From Novosphingobium sp. (GTDB lineage: Bacteria; Pseudomonadota; Alphaproteobacteria; Sphingomonadales; Sphingomonadaceae), in assembly GCF_027531025.1 (NCBI RefSeq), contig NZ_JAPZQX010000005.1, forward strand, positions 62,001 through 126,000: a stretch of 64,000 nucleotides of DNA, given 5' to 3'. Both the position numbers and the translations under genes were made by a program. Shown here piece after piece: positions 56,118 to 64,000 of the stretch; position 1 is the stretch's first letter, and every line of letters begins with the position of its first letter. Under the pieces are notes generated by a model that saw nothing but the letters and a program-made list of their open reading frames with translations, did not search any database and was not told where the DNA came from.

Positions 56118-57569
56118 TCACTGGGGCTTTACTGACCCGTCCTGGGCCTTGGTGTCAACGGTGCGTGTGCCCTGAGCCTTTGGCGCGGGATCGCTGGCCC
56201 AATCCCAGATGTTGCCTGCCACCCGGTCGTAATTGGCGACCGGATCGTACAGCGCCCCGCCATCGAGCGCGAGATCGCGCGCTTCGGCCTTGCCCATGGC
56301 GGCCAGCAGGTTGAACCCGGCGACATAGGCGTTGCGCTGGGCGGTCACCAGTTGGACCTGGGCGTTGAGCAGTTCCTGCTCGGCATTCAGGATGTCGAGG
56401 ATAGTGCGGTTGCCAACCGTGTTCTCGGCCTTCACGCCTTCGAGGCTGAGCTTGGCGGCATCGACTGCGGCCTGCGACGAATCGATGATCTCGCGCGTGG
56501 CTTGCCAGCTGGCAAAAGCGGCGCGCACGCCCGAGACGATCTGCCGCTCGATCGCGATTTCCTGTTCCAGCGTCGCGCCTTCGCGGGCCTGGGCCTGGCG
56601 GCGCTGGGCCGCAGGCAGACCGCCCTGGAACAGGGGTATCGAAGCCCGGATTCCGGCCTGGGCCGTGGTGCTCGACTGGTTGAGCGCCGGCGAACCGCCG
56701 CCCAAGGTGTTGTAGTAATCAGTGTAACCGAGGCCTGTGAACACGCTCACCGTGGGCAAGCGGCCCGAACCGGCAGCCGCCGTGTCGTACCCGGCGGCCT
56801 TGCTGCGCTGGCGGGCAGCGAGCAGGTCGGGGTTCGAATCGAGCGCCACCTGGACGGCCGGTTCGACATCGGCCGGCAAACCCGGCAGCGGCGGCGGGGG
56901 CTGCAGGTCGACCGGTTCCTTGCCAACCACGGCAATGTAACGCTCCCGCGCGGCGACCAGCTGGGCCTCGGCCCCGCGGGTCTGGCCCTTGGCCAGGCTG
57001 AGCCGGGCCTGCGACTGCGCCACGTCGGTCCGGGTCAGGTCCCCGATCTCGAACCGGTCCTTGGTAGCTTGCAGGTTCACTTCCAGCACGCCGACCTGGC
57101 CGCGGTTGAGGCTGACCACCGCCTGGTTCAGGATCACGTCCATATAGGCGGCGACCACCGCGCTGAACACTTCGGTCTCGGCCCCGCGCAGATCGGCGCG
57201 GCCGGCTTCAACGCGGGTCTTGGCGGCATTGATCGAATTGCGGATCGCGCCACCGGCATAAAGTGGCATCCCGGCATTGAGATCGGCGGAGAAGTTGCGC
57301 ACGGGTCCGGACAGCGGTCCGCCGACGGTGGAAGCGGACCGCTTGATCAGCTCGGTATGGGTGGCCGCGCCGCTCAGCGTCGGCAGGGCGACCGAACGGG
57401 CCACCGCGACGCCAGCGTCAACGGCGCGCTGCTGGGCGCGGGCGGCCTGGAGCATCGGATTGGTATTGTAAGCGAGCACCAGCGCCTCGCGCAGGTCATC
57501 GGCCAGGGCAGGAGCGGCCCCCAGGCCAATTCCCGCCAGCAGGATAGCGCGCCCCAGCCGTGTGGCCAT
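56118..57569 (-). CDS. tolC: TolC family outer membrane efflux/secretion channel
   Basis: A 483-residue outer membrane channel protein for type I secretion or tripartite efflux. The signal peptide ends AAPALA. Two OEP repeats follow, with LVLAYNTNPMLQAARAQQRA, GDLTRTDVAQSQARLSLAKG and ALDSNPDLLAARQRSKA. NTVGNRTILDILNAEQELLN completes the series. The C-terminal tail is rich in Lys and Gln and lacks structure. It starts 2 bp after the Pcm-like gene, so the two are cotranscribed. No inner membrane pump is adjacent. Confidence 0.94.
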   Translation of the reverse strand: MATRLGRAILLAGIGLGAAPALADDLREALVLAYNTNPMLQAARAQQRAVDAGVAVARSVALPTLSGAATHTELIKRSASTVGGPLSGPVRNFSADLNAGMPLYAGGAIRNSINAAKTRVEAGRADLRGAETEVFSAVVAAYMDVILNQAVVSLNRGQVGVLEVNLQATKDRFEIGDLTRTDVAQSQARLSLAKGQTRGAEAQLVAARERYIAVVGKEPVDLQPPPPLPGLPADVEPAVQVALDSNPDLLAARQRSKAAGYDTAAAGSGRLPTVSVFTGLGYTDYYNTLGGGSPALNQSSTTAQAGIRASIPLFQGGLPAAQRRQAQAREGATLEQEIAIERQIVSGVRAAFASWQATREIIDSSQAAVDAAKLSLEGVKAENTVGNRTILDILNAEQELLNAQVQLVTAQRNAYVAGFNLLAAMGKAEARDLALDGGALYDPVANYDRVAGNIWDWASDPAPKAQGTRTVDTKAQDGSVKPQ

Positions 57570-57571
57570 GC

Positions 57572-58177
57572 TCAGAAGCTCCAGCGTTTCGGCGCGGCGA
57601 ATTCGGCCAGCACCGGGATTCCCATTTCAGCCAGTGGCAACAGCGCCACGGCCCCGGCGGCCTTGCGGCCAATCGCCAGACGGGTCACCCCGCGTTCGAC
57701 AAGGCCCGTCACCAGTCGACCAGCGTCTTCGAGGCGGGCGGAAAGATTGTCGGGCAAGTGCTCGATCGCGCCGTCCACCAGGATCAGGCTGAACCGACCC
57801 TTGGCCTTGCCGGCAGCGGCATCGGCGGCGGTGATGACGGTCACTGACCCGGCCAGCAGCTCGGCCAGCGCGGCGAGGTAAACGCTGCCGCCGGTAACCA
57901 CCAGCGCGCGATCATCCGCAACCGGTGCAGCCTCGGTCAGCATCCGGCCATGGAACAGCGGCGCGGCCAGCGCGTGGCCATCGTCCAACGGGATCGCCCG
58001 GTCGATATAGGCATGGCCGCGCGCGGCGGCGGGCACGAATTCCTCGCGCGCAATGCGGGCAAAGGCATCGAGTACGGCGGGATCGTTGACCCCGCTGGGG
58101 CGCAGCTGGCTGTCGATCATGGCGCGGCGGGCGGCAGCGAAATCGACAGTGCCCGGACGCTCGGCAGTGATAGTCAT
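57572..58177 (-). CDS. Protein-L-isoaspartate methyltransferase-like protein, divergent
   Basis: A 201-residue protein resembling Pcm. The N-terminus MIDSQLRPSGVNDPAVLDAF and YIDRAIPLDDGHALAAP match the family strongly. The SAM-binding part is unusual: where active enzymes have a glycine-rich VLDIGTGSGY-like motif, this reads LVVTGGSVYLAALAELLAG. Cofactor binding may be weakened or lost. It leads the tolC-popZ run. An alternative in-frame start at 58210 is less likely than ATG 58177. A role in envelope biogenesis is only suggested by context. Confidence 0.75.
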   Translation of the reverse strand: MTITAERPGTVDFAAARRAMIDSQLRPSGVNDPAVLDAFARIAREEFVPAAARGHAYIDRAIPLDDGHALAAPLFHGRMLTEAAPVADDRALVVTGGSVYLAALAELLAGSVTVITAADAAAGKAKGRFSLILVDGAIEHLPDNLSARLEDAGRLVTGLVERGVTRLAIGRKAAGAVALLPLAEMGIPVLAEFAAPKRWSF

Positions 58178-58334
58178 TTCAGAACCCTTCCTTGCGGAGC
58201 TGTATTGCACAAATAATACAGCCGCACAATCGCCTTGCTTCTAGGCGAAGCGCCGTGCTGCGCCAAGCGCTTTGACGCAAGGGCCATTGCATGACTAAAG
58301 GGCGGGCAAACCCCAGATTCAGGAGCGCGTTGCA

Positions 58335-59861
58335 ATGGCCGAAATGGTGACGATCCGCGAGGAAGACCTGATCGAGAGCGTCGCCGACGCGCTCCAGTTC
58401 ATCAGCTATTTCCACCCGATGGACTATATCCGCGCGCTGGGCGAGGCCTACAAGGCGGAGCAGGGCCCGGCGGCCAAGGACGCGATTGCCCAGATCCTGA
58501 CCAACAGCCGGATGTGTGCCGAAGGGCACCGGCCGATCTGCCAGGATACCGGCATCGTCAATGTCTTCGTCGAATGGGGACAGAACTGCCGGCTCGAAAG
58601 CGACCGTTCGCTGCAGGACGTGGTCGATGAAGGGGTGCGCCGCGCCTATCTTCACCCGGAAAACAAGCTGCGTGCCTCGGTGCTGGCCGATCCGGCCTTC
58701 ACCCGCCGCAACACCCGCGACAACACCCCCAGCGTGCTGCACGTGACCATGGTGCCAGGCAGCAAGGTCTCGATCGATCTCGCGGCCAAGGGCGGCGGCA
58801 GCGAGAACAAGTCCAAGTTCAAGATGATGAACCCCAGCGACAATATCGTCGACTGGGTAATCGAGATGCTGCCGCAGATGGGCGCCGGCTGGTGCCCGCC
58901 CGGCATGCTGGGGATCGGGATCGGCGGCACGGCCGAACACTGCATGCTGCTGGCCAAGCAGTCGCTGATGGAACCGATCGACATGGCCCAGCTGAAGGCG
59001 CGCGGCCCCCAGAATGATATCGAGGCGATGCGGATCGAGATCTTCGACAAGGTCAATGCGCTGGGCATCGGTGCCCAGGGGCTGGGCGGGCTGTCGACCA
59101 TCCTCGACGTCAAGATCTATGACGCGCCGTGCCATGCGGCGGGCAAGCCGGTGGCGATGATCCCCAACTGCGCCGCCACCCGCCACGCGCACTTCACGCT
59201 GGATGGTTCGGGGCCGAGCTTCCTGGAAAAGCCCAACCTTGCCGATTGGCCCGAAGTCCACTGGACGCCGGACAAGGCGGCCAAGCGGGTCAACCTCGAC
59301 ACGCTGACCGCCGAGGAAGTGCGCGGCTGGAAGCAGGGTGACCGGCTGCTGCTGAACGGCAAGATGCTGACCGGGCGGGATGCGGCCCACAAGCGCATCC
59401 AGGACATGCTGAGCAAGGGCGAACCCCTGCCGGTCGATTTCAAGGGCCGCGCGATCTATTATGTCGGCCCGGTCGATCCGGTGATGGGCGAAGTGGTGGG
59501 CCCCGCTGGGCCGACCACCGCGACCCGCATGGACAAGTTCACCGATATGATGTGCGAGCTGGGCCTGCTGACCATGATCGGCAAGGCCGAGCGCGGCCAG
59601 GGTGCGACCGAGATTATTGCCAAGCACAAGGTGTCATACCTGATGGCCGTGGGCGGCGCGGCCTATCTGGTGGCGCGCGCCATCCGCGAGGCCAAGGTCG
59701 TGGCCTTCGAGGACCTGGGCATGGAAGCGATCTATGAGTTCACCGTCGAGGACATGCCGGTGACGGTCGCGGTGGACAGCGAAGGCAACAATGTCCACCA
59801 GCTGGCTCCGCGCTTCTGGAAGGACAAGATCGCCAGGGAAGGCCTGCTGCCCACGGGCTGA
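58335..59861 (+). CDS. Fumarate hydratase, class I
   Basis: A 508-residue iron-sulfur fumarase of the TCA cycle, hydrating fumarate to malate. Cluster ligands and active-site motifs include HRPICQDTGIVNVF, GIGIGGTAEHCMLLAK and PNCAATRHAHFTLDG. The second domain has GPTTATRMDKFTDMM near the C-terminus. AGGAG precedes the start. It is a single-chain enzyme with alpha- and beta-type domains. It is divergent from the Pcm-like gene and followed by the LytS-like kinase gene after 82 bp. Confidence 0.95.
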   Translation: MAEMVTIREEDLIESVADALQFISYFHPMDYIRALGEAYKAEQGPAAKDAIAQILTNSRMCAEGHRPICQDTGIVNVFVEWGQNCRLESDRSLQDVVDEGVRRAYLHPENKLRASVLADPAFTRRNTRDNTPSVLHVTMVPGSKVSIDLAAKGGGSENKSKFKMMNPSDNIVDWVIEMLPQMGAGWCPPGMLGIGIGGTAEHCMLLAKQSLMEPIDMAQLKARGPQNDIEAMRIEIFDKVNALGIGAQGLGGLSTILDVKIYDAPCHAAGKPVAMIPNCAATRHAHFTLDGSGPSFLEKPNLADWPEVHWTPDKAAKRVNLDTLTAEEVRGWKQGDRLLLNGKMLTGRDAAHKRIQDMLSKGEPLPVDFKGRAIYYVGPVDPVMGEVVGPAGPTTATRMDKFTDMMCELGLLTMIGKAERGQGATEIIAKHKVSYLMAVGGAAYLVARAIREAKVVAFEDLGMEAIYEFTVEDMPVTVAVDSEGNNVHQLAPRFWKDKIAREGLLPTG

Positions 59862-59943
59862 GCCTTGGCGGTTCGACCAACGCCTGCCCGCCTTCGACCA
59901 AGTGGCTGGTCAGACCCGGCGGTTTCCCGCTAGGTTGACCGTC

Positions 59944-61224
59944 ATGGAGGGAGCCAACCACACCGTCTCGCGCGTGCCGTTCAAGGTCGTCCTTGCCTCG
60001 GTAGCGGGGCTATGGCTGGCCTATTTCGCCATCGTCACCCTGCGCGGCTGGCTGGTCGGGCTGGAGTTCATCGACGCACTGCTCCTGCGCCGGGGGCTGG
60101 TCACCCTCGCCTCGATGGGCGTGACCCTGGCCCTCTGGCCGCTCCTCCGCCTGCTTGAGCCGCGCCGTGCCTGGATCAAGGTTGTGGCCGTCCTGCTGGT
60201 TGCCCTGCCCGCCTCGGTCGTGCTGGCTGGCATCAACCAGTGGGTCTTTTCCTCGATCGAGGAGCAGGTCACCGCCAAGATCGGTGAGCGTGAAGGGCTG
60301 CGGGTGCGGACCGACGAATCCGGCAACCTGCTGATCGATCCGATCGACCGCGAGCAGGAAGGGCTGGCCCGCGCCGTTCCCAGCGCCGGGGCGCCGCCGC
60401 TGATCACCGAAACGCCCGCGCCGCCCGCTTCGGCCGAGCAGCCGGCGATCACGATCGACGCCGAAGTGCGTGAGGATCAGCGCTGGCGTCAGCTGACCGA
60501 CGTGGCGCTGGGTCGCTACTATCTGTTGCTGGCCTGGGCGGCGCTTTACTTCTCGCTGGCCAATGCCGAACAGGCGCGTGCGGCGGAACGGCGCGAGGGT
60601 GAATATCGCCGCGCGGCCAAGGCGGCCGAGCTGCGCTCGCTGCGCTACCAGGTCAATCCGCACTTCCTGTTCAACACGCTCAATTCGCTCTCCGCCCTGG
60701 TGATGACCGGCAAGGCCCAGGCCGCCGAACAGATGATCCAGACGCTGTCGACCTTCTATCGCCGCAGCCTGGCCGGCGATCCGACCGGTGATGTTGCGCT
60801 GGATCAGGAGATCGCGCTGCAGCGGCTCTATCTCGAGATCGAGGCCGTCCGCTTTCCCGACCGTTTGCGCACCCGTTACGAGATTCCGGCCGAACTGGCC
60901 GACGCCCGGATGCCAGGGATGATCCTGCAGCCGCTGGTCGAAAACTCGGTCAAGTATGCCGTCGCCGCGACGACCCGGCCTGTCACCCTGACCATTGCCG
61001 CGCGGAGCGAGTACGGCCGGCTGGTGATCGAGGTTTCCGACGATGGGCCCGGTGCCGCCAAGGCGGGCCAGGTCGGCACGGGCAGCGGCTTTGGCATCGG
61101 ACTGGCAAACGTCCGCGATCGCCTGGCCGCCCGCTATGGCAGCGCGGCCCAGCTCGATTCCGGCCCGGCGCCCGACGGCGGCTGGCGCACGGTAATCCGC
61201 CTCCCCCTCGAACACCATGATTGA
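59944..61224 (+). CDS. LytS-like sensor histidine kinase
   Basis: A 426-residue membrane histidine kinase. Three or four transmembrane helices are predicted: near residues 12-32, 50-70 and 75-97, and one just before the kinase part (YYLLLAWAALYFSL). Between them lies a periplasmic or linker region rich in Pro and Glu. The His_kinase domain has RYQVNPHFLFNTLNSLSALV with the phosphorylated histidine. ATP-binding motifs are LQPLVENSVKYAV and GSGFGIGLANVRDRL. It pairs with the LytTR regulator 8 bp downstream. The signal is unknown. Confidence 0.9.
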   Translation: MEGANHTVSRVPFKVVLASVAGLWLAYFAIVTLRGWLVGLEFIDALLLRRGLVTLASMGVTLALWPLLRLLEPRRAWIKVVAVLLVALPASVVLAGINQWVFSSIEEQVTAKIGEREGLRVRTDESGNLLIDPIDREQEGLARAVPSAGAPPLITETPAPPASAEQPAITIDAEVREDQRWRQLTDVALGRYYLLLAWAALYFSLANAEQARAAERREGEYRRAAKAAELRSLRYQVNPHFLFNTLNSLSALVMTGKAQAAEQMIQTLSTFYRRSLAGDPTGDVALDQEIALQRLYLEIEAVRFPDRLRTRYEIPAELADARMPGMILQPLVENSVKYAVAATTRPVTLTIAARSEYGRLVIEVSDDGPGAAKAGQVGTGSGFGIGLANVRDRLAARYGSAAQLDSGPAPDGGWRTVIRLPLEHHD

Positions 61225-61232
61225 GCCCTGAG

Positions 61233-61976
61233 ATGACCGATACCCTTCAGCCGGCGACGCCGCTTCGCACCCTGATCGTCGATGATGAGCCGCTGGCGAT
61301 CGAGCGGATGCAGCTGATCTGCCGCGATCTGGCCGCGATCGACGTGGCCGGAACCGCCCAGGATGGCGCGGCTGCCCTGCGCCTGATCGATGCCCTGTCC
61401 CCCGACTTGGTCCTGCTCGACATGACCATGCCCGAACTGGACGGGCTGGCTGTGGCAAGGGCGCTGGCCGGACGCACCCCGCGCCCGGCGGTGATCTTCG
61501 TCACCGCGCATGAGAACTTCGCGGTCGAGGCCTTCGATCTCGATGCGGTCGACTATGTGCTGAAGCCCGTCACCCCTGAACGGCTGGAACGCGCGGTCAC
61601 GCGCGCGATCGCCCGCCGTGGCGAGCGGGCCGGTCAGGGCGGGGACTGGCTGACCGAGTTCTGGGTACCCTATCGTTCGGAACTGCTGCGGATCGCGGCG
61701 ACTGATGTCGACCGGATCGATGCCGAGCGCGACTATGTGCGATTGCATGTGGGTGATCGCAGCTACCTGCTGCTCCAGACGGTGACCGGGCTGGAAGCGC
61801 GGCTTGATCCTGCGCAGTTCATCCGCCTGCATCGCTCCACGATCCTGCGGCGTGACCGGATTACCGGCCTTCGGCACGATGGGCTGGGGGTGTGGTCGGC
61901 CGAACTGGCCGACGGCAGCGCGGTAAGGATTGGCCGGACCTATCTGGCCAAGGCCAAGGCAATGGCCGGGCGCTGA
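61233..61976 (+). CDS. LytTR-type response regulator
   Basis: A 247-residue response regulator. The receiver domain has LIVDDEPLAIERMQ, VLLDMTMPELDGLAV with the phospho-aspartate, and DYVLKPVT. It is joined to a LytTR DNA-binding domain (VDRIDAERDYVRLHVGDRSY, FIRLHRSTILRRDRI). ATG 61233 follows the kinase stop by 8 bp; an upstream TTG is also in frame. The pair likely controls one or a few nearby genes; no obvious target repeat was found. Confidence 0.93.
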   Translation: MTDTLQPATPLRTLIVDDEPLAIERMQLICRDLAAIDVAGTAQDGAAALRLIDALSPDLVLLDMTMPELDGLAVARALAGRTPRPAVIFVTAHENFAVEAFDLDAVDYVLKPVTPERLERAVTRAIARRGERAGQGGDWLTEFWVPYRSELLRIAATDVDRIDAERDYVRLHVGDRSYLLLQTVTGLEARLDPAQFIRLHRSTILRRDRITGLRHDGLGVWSAELADGSAVRIGRTYLAKAKAMAGR

Positions 61977-62004
61977 GGCAGCCCGGCCATCCGCCCGGAT
62001 GGGG

Positions 62005-62292
62005 TTACTTCTTCAGCTGCGCGGCAATCAGGCGCTTGCTCAGCTCGCGGCGCACTTCGACCTTGCAGTTGTCCCGCTCCCTTGCGGAGGGGATCCGCGA
62101 TCCGGTAATCGTGACCGCCTTGCAGGCCTGGTTGGCCGCCACATCGATGCGCTGTTCCAGCGTGGCGCGGCCGCTGGGACTGGCAAGGTCCAGATCGGAC
62201 CAGGTTACCAGCGCACTGCCGTAACCAGCGACAGCGGGGGCGGCGAGGCAGGCGGCCAAGAGGCCAAGTGAAGTACCAATCATGCGGTTCAT
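62005..62292 (-). CDS. UrcA family protein (copy 1)
   Basis: A 95-residue exported protein with a signal peptide (GLLAACLAAPAVA). The UrcA domain comprises LVTWSDLDLASPSGRATLEQ, a paired cysteine pattern (NQACKAV and RDNCKVEV) and TGSR. UrcA proteins are common in Sphingomonadales and Caulobacterales and have no known function. A close relative lies just upstream at 62441-62740. A small stem (61987-62002) separates it from the convergent response-regulator gene. Confidence 0.83.
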   Translation of the reverse strand: MNRMIGTSLGLLAACLAAPAVAGYGSALVTWSDLDLASPSGRATLEQRIDVAANQACKAVTITGSRIPSARERDNCKVEVRRELSKRLIAAQLKK

Positions 62293-62368
62293 GTCCGGAT
62301 TCCTTTCAGACTGACGCGCCTCAAACCAACCATCTCCGGGCCTTGAGGCGACGACCAACCCCATCAGG

Positions 62369-62413
62369 GGCCGGGCGCCAGGAGCTTGCGGTCTCCCTTG
62401 CTGGCGCCCGGCC
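62369..62413. promoter_or_regulatory. Strong hairpin between the two UrcA genes
   Basis: GGCCGGGCGCCAG (62369-62381) and CTGGCGCCCGGCC (62401-62413) form a perfect 13-pair stem. The 19-base loop can itself pair GGAG with CTCC. CCCC-ATCA-GGGG (62359-62370) and CCCCCGGGGG (62416-62425) flank it. It may be a terminator, a processing site or part of an RNA leader. Confidence 0.6.
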
Positions 62414-62440
62414 ACCCCCGGGGGCAGGGTCGGGGGTTGT

Positions 62441-62740
62441 TCAGAGTTCCCTGGCGGCCGGGATACGCGCTTCGGCCTGGCGGCGGACTTCCGCCATGCA
62501 GGCCTTCTGTGCCCGTACCGCGCGGGTTCGCGATCCGGTGACCGAGGCATTCATGCACTGCTGGCGTTCGGCACTGGTGATGCGGCGGTCCAGCGTCGCG
62601 CGGCCGGCTTCGGACATCAGGTTCAGGTCATCGATCTTGATCACCGAACCGTGGGCCTGGGCCATGACAGGGGTTGCGGCAAGGCCGGTGCAGGTCAGCG
62701 CCATCGCGGCCATCAGCGTCTTGGCAATCTTGCGGGACAT
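62441..62740 (-). CDS. UrcA family protein (copy 2)
   Basis: A 99-residue exported protein with a signal peptide (TLMAAMALTCTGLAATPVMA). The UrcA domain has IKIDDLNLMSEAGRATLDRR, then RQQCMNASVTGSR and QKACMAEVRRQAEARI. The shared order of cysteines and TGSR with the neighbour at 62005-62292 shows tandem paralogy, though the sequences have diverged. Start ATG 62740 (MSRKIAKTL) is chosen over a start at 62791. Upstream to 62963 there are 223 bp in which no gene is supported. Confidence 0.83.
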   Translation of the reverse strand: MSRKIAKTLMAAMALTCTGLAATPVMAQAHGSVIKIDDLNLMSEAGRATLDRRITSAERQQCMNASVTGSRTRAVRAQKACMAEVRRQAEARIPAAREL

Positions 62741-62963
62741 CGTTTCATCTCCGTTGTTTGCGTGTGCTTCGTCTTTGCCCCGGCAACCCATCTAGCCGAG
62801 TGACGCGGACGCGGCGCGCCGGGCTCGACCGAAGAGTGTGTTAGTTCGATAAAACGCGCTCGACACCGACCAGTGACCGATCCATTCCGCCGAACTGCAT
62901 GAATCGAACCACGCACGAACCGGCTGTCAGGCGCGCGATTCGCGTGATACGGCTGGCGGCCTG

Positions 62964-63230
62964 ATGCTGTTCATCGTCACTTTCCTGCTGGGCGTCGGCA
63001 ATTTCGCGCTGCACCGCGCGGTGCTCGATAGCGGCCATCCGCTGCTCGCCCAGGCGCCCTGGCTGTTCCAGGCGCTGGGTGGCCGGGTCAGCCTGGCGAT
63101 CGAGTTCACCATGCTGCTGACCGCCATGTTGATGGTGGCGGCGGGATCGACGGGCTGGGCCTGGTTCTATCTTGGCTACAGCGCGATCAATGGCCTTTCC
63201 GCCTGGCTGATCCTGTCCGGGCGAGTGTAA
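62964..63230 (+). CDS. Small membrane protein, unknown function
   Basis: An 88-residue hydrophobic protein with three likely transmembrane helices (LFIVTFLLGVGNFALHRAV, TMLLTAMLMVAAGSTGWAWF and YSAINGLSAWLILS). I do not recognise a named family. It precedes the metallophosphoesterase gene by 10 bp on the same strand, so they are probably cotranscribed. Confidence 0.62.
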   Translation: MLFIVTFLLGVGNFALHRAVLDSGHPLLAQAPWLFQALGGRVSLAIEFTMLLTAMLMVAAGSTGWAWFYLGYSAINGLSAWLILSGRV

Positions 63231-63240
63231 CGCGGCACCG

Positions 63241-63978
63241 ATGGACAAGACCGTACTCTATCACGTCAGCGACCTGCACTTCGGCTACGAAGACCGGCAG
63301 GCGCTCGACTGGTTTGCCGCCGAAGTGGAGCGCGAGCGGCCCGCCGGGGTAATCTGCACCGGCGATCTGACCATGCGCGGCACGGCGCGCGAGTTCGGCC
63401 TGGCGGCCGAATGGCTGACCCGCCTGCCGGTGCCGGTTTCGATCGAACCGGGCAACCACGATGTGCCCTATTACCACCTGATGTTGCGGCGGCTGGCCCG
63501 GCCCTATGCCCATTTCCACGCGCTGAAGCACCGGCTGGGCAGCGAGATTGCTCGTGCCGACGTGGCGGTGGTTTCGCTGAAGACCATCGCCCGCGCCCAG
63601 CTACGGCTCAACTGGTCGAAAGGGCGGGTCAGCGCGAAGGATCTGGAGGCCACCCTGCATGGTCTCGCCCGCCACGATGCAGCGCTGCTGCGGCTGGTGG
63701 CCTGCCATCACCCGCTGGTCGAGGCCGATACCCAGGCCACCGCATCGACCCGTGGTGGCAAGCGGGCGCTGGCGGCCTTGGCCCGGGCCGGGGCCCATGC
63801 TGTCCTGTCCGGCCATGTCCACGACCCCTTCGACCGCGAGGTCGAGGTGGAAGGTCACCGGATCAGGATCGTCGGTGCGGGTACCTTGTCACAGCGCCTG
63901 CGCAGCACCCGTCCCTCATTCAACCGGCTGGTGCTGGATGGGGCGGGCGGCTTCGCGGTTGATGTGCAGACGCTCTAG
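63241..63978 (+). CDS. Metallophosphoesterase (calcineurin-like, Icc type)
   Basis: A 245-residue dinuclear-metal phosphoesterase. All five metal-binding blocks are present: VSDLHFG, CTGDLTMRG, PGNHDVPYY, ACHHPLVE and LSGHVHDPF. The closest known group is Icc/CpdA-like cyclic nucleotide or nucleotidyl phosphodiesterases, but the substrate is not certain. The start ATG 63241 lies 10 bp after the small membrane protein gene. The last 22 bases of the window hold nothing recognisable. Confidence 0.9.
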   Translation: MDKTVLYHVSDLHFGYEDRQALDWFAAEVERERPAGVICTGDLTMRGTAREFGLAAEWLTRLPVPVSIEPGNHDVPYYHLMLRRLARPYAHFHALKHRLGSEIARADVAVVSLKTIARAQLRLNWSKGRVSAKDLEATLHGLARHDAALLRLVACHHPLVEADTQATASTRGGKRALAALARAGAHAVLSGHVHDPFDREVEVEGHRIRIVGAGTLSQRLRSTRPSFNRLVLDGAGGFAVDVQTL

Positions 63979-64000
63979 ACGCCTCGCCGTGCCCTGACCC

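Noticed and set aside
56352..57881. 509-residue open frame on the plus strand
   Set aside because: Antisense to tolC and the Pcm-like gene.
58179..59627. 482-residue open frame on the minus strand
   Set aside because: Antisense to class I fumarase; no domain features.

Overview
The window is a compact, GC-rich, mostly single-copy core region of an alphaproteobacterial chromosome, most likely from Sphingomonadales. The lineage call rests on the gene set: a TrcR-type cell-cycle regulator, a PopZ-like polar organizer, tandem UrcA proteins, a DUF6489 protein, a SUV3-like helicase, a DUF4402 pilin locus, GANTC-rich origin-like DNA, and the hemE/ppsR junction that flanks the origin in Caulobacter and Rickettsia. 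I do not place it to genus. I saw no rRNA, tRNA, CRISPR array, insertion sequence or prophage.

Layout. 1-6.2 kb: the 5' part of proA, an M23 peptidase overlapping a bactofilin, an acyl-CoA synthetase, trcR and a quinone oxidoreductase. 6.3-10.7 kb: DUF1192, clpA, a truncated hemoglobin, and DUF1275 and DUF1993 proteins. 10.7-16.9 kb (minus strand): DUF167, a gamma-carbonic-anhydrase-like protein, a fused MFS/spermidine-synthase-like membrane protein, a GNAT acetyltransferase, hemB and a second M23 peptidase. 17-22.4 kb (plus): SUV3-like helicase, S4 protein, ferredoxin, carD and two lipoproteins. 22.4-30.1 kb: tRNA threonylcarbamoylation enzyme, two acyl-CoA dehydrogenases, a DUF815 ATPase, a sorbosone-dehydrogenase-like protein, free Met-R-sulfoxide reductase and a glycine-zipper protein. 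30.2-34.5 kb: a three-gene pilin (DUF4402), chaperone and usher-like locus.

34.7-56 kb is organised around chromosome replication and segregation. mnmE-mnmG-rsmG-parA-parB run leftward, with three parS sites in or next to them. rho, hemJ and hemE also run leftward. A 318-bp gap between hemE and ppsR carries origin-like features: an AT-rich stretch, five GANTC sites, DnaA-box-like and TCCCCA motifs, and same-strand TGTCC repeats. To its right ppsR-maf-aroE-coaE-dnaQ run rightward. A popZ-like gene lies about 9 kb further right. Gene direction therefore diverges from the proposed origin on both sides, and parS, ParB and a PopZ-type pole anchor all lie within about 20 kb.

56-64 kb: tolC and a divergent Pcm-like protein upstream of popZ, class I fumarase, a LytS/LytTR two-component pair, two UrcA genes separated by a highly structured spacer, a small membrane protein and a metallophosphoesterase.

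The most interesting items are the origin/parS arrangement and the minimal DUF4402 chaperone-usher-like operon. Its pilin shows the classical C-terminal chaperone-recognition pattern, and a hairpin terminator separates pilin from chaperone. All family calls come from reading motifs by eye; no database search was run.
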